A stretch of 64,000 nt of DNA, from contig NZ_JASISQ010000001.1 of the NCBI RefSeq assembly GCF_030063205.1, forward strand, positions 733,152 through 797,151, given 5' to 3'. Positions 61,609 to 64,000 of this stretch are shown in pieces. Source of the DNA: Arthrobacter antibioticus (GTDB taxonomy: Bacteria; Actinomycetota; Actinomycetes; Actinomycetales; Micrococcaceae). A program made the position numbers and the translations under genes. How positions within the stretch are numbered: the stretch's first letter is position 1; each line of letters begins with the position of its first letter. The notes beneath the pieces are model-generated. The model searched no databases. It had not been told where the DNA came from and worked only from the letters and a program-made list of their open reading frames with translations.

Positions 61609-62127
61609 TCACTGCACACCTTTAGCTAGTGCTTGGGTCTGGGTAAGGTCTGGAAATTTGGCTTCGAGGTCGCTAATGCGGCTGGTAATCGATTCCACCA
61701 CACCGCTAAGGAAATCTACTAGCACCCGCTGTCCCTCGTCATCGTAACCGCGGGCTTTTCTATCCACTGCCAAGATCATGGGCATGAGTTTTTCCATGGT
61801 TGCACGGACCGATTCCGGGCTTGGACTGATCACTGAGCGGCGTCTGTCGGTGGGATGCGGTGTCCGCTGGACATGGCCTTTGCTCACCAACCGATCGATC
61901 ACTGTGGTGGTGGCCGCAGGGGTCAGATGGAGTAATTGGGCTAACTCGCCCGGAGACATCGACATCCGTTTCATCAGATGCTGCATGGCCGCAAAGTCCG
62001 TTTCATTGACGTCCATTGAACGCCGCATGATGAACTCCATTTCCTCGTTCAGAACGAGAATCTCGCGAACCAAAACCGAAGCCTGGTGCATCTGGCCCCG
62101 AGGTGAAATACCTTGGCCATTGACCAT
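61609..62127 (-). CDS. crtR: MarR-family regulator of the carotenoid operon
   Basis: A 172-residue winged-helix regulator from ATG 62127 (GGAG 6 nt upstream; a TTG at 62139 is open as well). The recognition helix is PAATTTVIDRLVSKGHV, with TDRRRSVISPS in the wing. It heads the carotenoid operon on the same strand and is divergent from an SDR gene. Corynebacterium has a MarR-type CrtR at the same place that represses crt genes. That is why I use the name, with the effector left open. An inverted repeat over its -10 suggests autoregulation. Confidence 0.85.
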   Translation of the reverse strand: MVNGQGISPRGQMHQASVLVREILVLNEEMEFIMRRSMDVNETDFAAMQHLMKRMSMSPGELAQLLHLTPAATTTVIDRLVSKGHVQRTPHPTDRRRSVISPSPESVRATMEKLMPMILAVDRKARGYDDEGQRVLVDFLSGVVESITSRISDLEAKFPDLTQTQALAKGVQ

Positions 62128-62139
62128 ATCCGACTCCAA

Positions 62140-62164
62140 AGTTTGATTATAAGAAAATCTAACT
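62140..62164. promoter_or_regulatory. Operator-like inverted repeat in the crtR/SDR divergent promoter
   Basis: AGTTTGATT (62140-62148) and AATCTAACT (62156-62164) are inverted with 8 of 9 pairs matching and a 7-base spacer. On the - strand a perfect TATAAT (62151-62146) lies within it, about 20 bases before the crtR ATG. A protein bound here would block crtR transcription and could affect the divergent gene. MarR proteins usually bind such repeats. Confidence 0.6.
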
Positions 62165-62211
62165 ACATAATGGTGGAACGAAGTCGTTTTGTCGAGCCGG
62201 AGGTAGTGAAC

Positions 62212-63744
62212 ATGGCCAGGATTGCTGTTGCAGGAGCTACCGGATATGTTGGTGGCCGGCTAGTGCCTTTGCTCCTCGACGCCGGACATGAGGTGACCGT
62301 GCTGACCCGCAACAGCACCAAATTACGTGACGTCCCCTGGCACGATCAGGTGAAAGTCCATGAAGGCTCCATGGAAGATGAACAGACGGCTGACGAGCTG
62401 TGCTCCAACGCAGAGATTGTCTACTATCTGGTCCATTCCATGTCAGGAGCAAAGGACGCGGTTGCCGATTTTGAGCGGATAGAACGTCTCTGCGCCATGA
62501 ACTTGGGCAAGGCTGCCCGCGAGGCTGGGGTAAACCGCCTTGTTTATCTTTCTGGCCTCCACCCCAAAGGCAAACTCAGCCGCCATCTGGCCTCCCGCAC
62601 AGAGGTTGGCGATATCTTGATGGCCTCCGGCACGCCCACAGCGGTTCTTCAGGCTGGTCTTGTCATTGGTTCGGGCTCGGCAAGTTTTGAGATGGTCCGC
62701 CACCTCACAGATGTTCTCCCTGTGATGCCGGCCCCTAAATGGGTTATGAACAAGATTCAACCTATTGCCATCAGGGATGCTCTACACTACTTGGTCGGTG
62801 CCACCACGCTTCCACCGGAGATCAACAGGACCTTCGATATTGGCGGGCCCGAAGTCCTGCGTTACGCGGACATGATGCGTCGCTATGCCCAGGCTTCGGG
62901 TTTCCGGCCTCCAGTAGTCATTCCACTGCCAGTGCTGACCCCATGGTTGGCAGCCCAGTGGGTCAACCTGGTAACCCCAGTCCCCCGCAGTCTGGCGATT
63001 CCCCTCGTTGAATCGCTGCAACACGACTGCGTGTCCAGCGAAAATGACATTGCCAATTACATTCCCGAACCTGACGGCGGCCTCACCACCTATAAACACG
63101 CGGTGGAACTAGCGCTGAATAAAATGGAAGCTGACACGGTAGAAACTACGTGGGCCACTGCGCACGCACTGAGTGCGCCCGCAGAGCCGCTACCCAGTGA
63201 CCCCGACTGGGCAGGTTTAACAGTCTTCACCGATGAGCGAAGCAAAACAACTGATGTTCCTGCCAGCCAAGTGTGGGCGGTGGTGGAAGGGATCGGCGGA
63301 GAGAACGGTTACTACTCACTTCCTTTGGCCTGGTCGGTGCGAGGCTGGATGGACAAGCTTGCGGGCGGGGTTGGTCTAACCCGAGGACGGCGCAGCCCCA
63401 CCCATCTCCAGCTCAATGACACAGTGGACTGGTGGCGGGTAGAAACCCTGGATCGCGGCCGTCTGCTGCGGCTGCGTGCAGAGATGATTGTCCCGGGCCG
63501 GGCCTGGCTTGAATTTGAGGTCACCCCGTTAGCGGACGACGGCGGCGCCCCGGGCAGTGACTCAGGCTCCGGTTCCCAGGGGAAACCCGATCCCGACTCT
63601 GGCGGGAGTATTTTCCGCCAGCGAGCGGTCTTTTTCCCCCGCGGGCTGTGGGGGCGTTTGTACTGGCTGGCAGTGCTTCCTTTCCACGGCATCATCTTCA
63701 AGAACATGGCGAGCCGAATCACGGCAACTGCTGGCCGCCGCTGA
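62212..63744 (+). CDS. NAD(P)-binding SDR-like protein with C-terminal DUF2867
   Basis: A 510-residue protein from ATG 62212 (GGAGG about 8 nt upstream; an ATG at 62170 is open). The N-terminal extended-SDR-like domain has VAGATGYVGGRLVPLLLDAG, then YYLVHSMSGAKDAVADFERI. The C-terminal part (about residues 350-510) matches DUF2867, with ASQVWAVVEGIGGENGYYSL, followed by DTVDWWRVETLDRGRLLRLR. A Gly/Ser/Pro stretch (about 445-470) interrupts that domain and looks like a flexible insert. Its substrate is unknown. Divergence from crtR suggests a link to carotenoid or light stress. Confidence 0.85.
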   Translation: MARIAVAGATGYVGGRLVPLLLDAGHEVTVLTRNSTKLRDVPWHDQVKVHEGSMEDEQTADELCSNAEIVYYLVHSMSGAKDAVADFERIERLCAMNLGKAAREAGVNRLVYLSGLHPKGKLSRHLASRTEVGDILMASGTPTAVLQAGLVIGSGSASFEMVRHLTDVLPVMPAPKWVMNKIQPIAIRDALHYLVGATTLPPEINRTFDIGGPEVLRYADMMRRYAQASGFRPPVVIPLPVLTPWLAAQWVNLVTPVPRSLAIPLVESLQHDCVSSENDIANYIPEPDGGLTTYKHAVELALNKMEADTVETTWATAHALSAPAEPLPSDPDWAGLTVFTDERSKTTDVPASQVWAVVEGIGGENGYYSLPLAWSVRGWMDKLAGGVGLTRGRRSPTHLQLNDTVDWWRVETLDRGRLLRLRAEMIVPGRAWLEFEVTPLADDGGAPGSDSGSGSQGKPDPDSGGSIFRQRAVFFPRGLWGRLYWLAVLPFHGIIFKNMASRITATAGRR

Positions 63745-63827
63745 GGTTCATATAGCCGGTACTCCATCTCTCCACCCCTGGCAGGATGCCGCGTGCCCCC
63801 GCGCCACCTAGAGTTGGAGGTGTGATC

Positions 63828-64000
63828 ATGCATTCCATCTACGATTGGTTCCGCCGGCACCGGTTTGCCGTGGATTTTATTCTCATGGCTGTCCTGTTGC
63901 TGATGGTTTTTCCCTTCAGCATGACGGACGTGGGCTATCCTGGCGCCCTTTCTAACACTTTAGTCAGTAGCATCTTCGCCGCAGCCTTGGTGGTTCCTTT
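63828..64000 (+). CDS. Membrane protein, probable sensor histidine kinase, 3'-truncated by window edge
   Basis: The ATG at 63828 has TTGGAGG seven bases upstream. The 57 visible residues begin MHSIYDWFRRHRFAVDFILM and continue with a hydrophobic helix (AVLLLMVFPFS) and the start of another. A short basic WFRRHRF segment before several helices is common at the N-terminus of actinobacterial HisKA_3 sensor kinases. The catalytic region is outside the window, so the identity is only suggestive. Confidence 0.5.
   Translation, partial: MHSIYDWFRRHRFAVDFILMAVLLLMVFPFSMTDVGYPGALSNTLVSSIFAAALVVP

Overview
The window looks like a chromosomal segment of a high-GC Gram-positive bacterium of the Micrococcaceae, most likely Arthrobacter or a close relative. 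This is inferred from a complete C50 carotenoid operon of the decaprenoxanthin type (crtE-crtB-crtI-crtYe-crtYf-crtEb), an NdgR/LtbR-type IclR regulator divergent from leuCD, a murA-plsC-gpsA-ddl block, a DUF3515 lipoprotein, paired dynamin-like GTPases and ISL3-family insertion sequences. No database search was possible, so the genus is an inference.

Positions 1-24000 hold a surface-polysaccharide locus. On the + strand (1-7406) are a truncated glycosyltransferase, a large glycosyltransferase-like protein and a four-gene WbpA/WbpD/WbpE/WbpB-type cassette expected to make a UDP-2,3-diacetamido-uronic acid. On the - strand (24008 down to 11128) runs a packed array: a Pro-rich membrane protein, two GT4 enzymes, a Wzm/Wzt-type ABC exporter, a CgeB-GT2 fusion, WecC, an unknown membrane protein, a tandem-GT4 protein and an alpha/beta-hydrolase-like protein. 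An LCP ligase (24239-25267) next to the array suggests that the polymer is attached to peptidoglycan. The outer glycosyltransferase genes are visibly AT-rich compared with the rest.

The two arms are separated by a graveyard of ISL3-family elements (about 7510-11157). An intact copy B (8711-10155, perfect 8-bp target duplication) sits inside copy A, and removing it restores A's transposase frame. A sits in turn inside copy C, with a near-perfect 8-bp duplication. Fragments of at least three more copies lie to the right, so nesting may reach five or six levels.

Positions 24200-34100 hold cell-envelope and housekeeping genes: LCP, DUF3515 lipoprotein, a methyltransferase, a DoxX-like protein, a lipoprotein that seems to start at ATT, the operon murA-plsC-gpsA-ddl and an AbiEi-like protein. 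Positions 34200-54900 carry leuCD/ndgR, the paired GTPases, a 32-bp tandem repeat array, tRNA-Glu and tRNA-Gln near gltX, a large heptad-repeat membrane protein, a two-component system, an FNT channel, MscS, ilvE and leuB. A palindrome TCTCA-N5-TGAGA occurs both in the leuC/ndgR intergenic region and just upstream of leuB, and is probably a leucine-biosynthesis operator.

Positions 54900-63744 hold a photolyase, the carotenoid operon with 4-bp overlaps, its MarR-type regulator and a divergent SDR/DUF2867 gene. Together they form a light-stress module with an operator-like inverted repeat in the divergent promoter. The window ends inside a membrane protein that is probably a sensor kinase.
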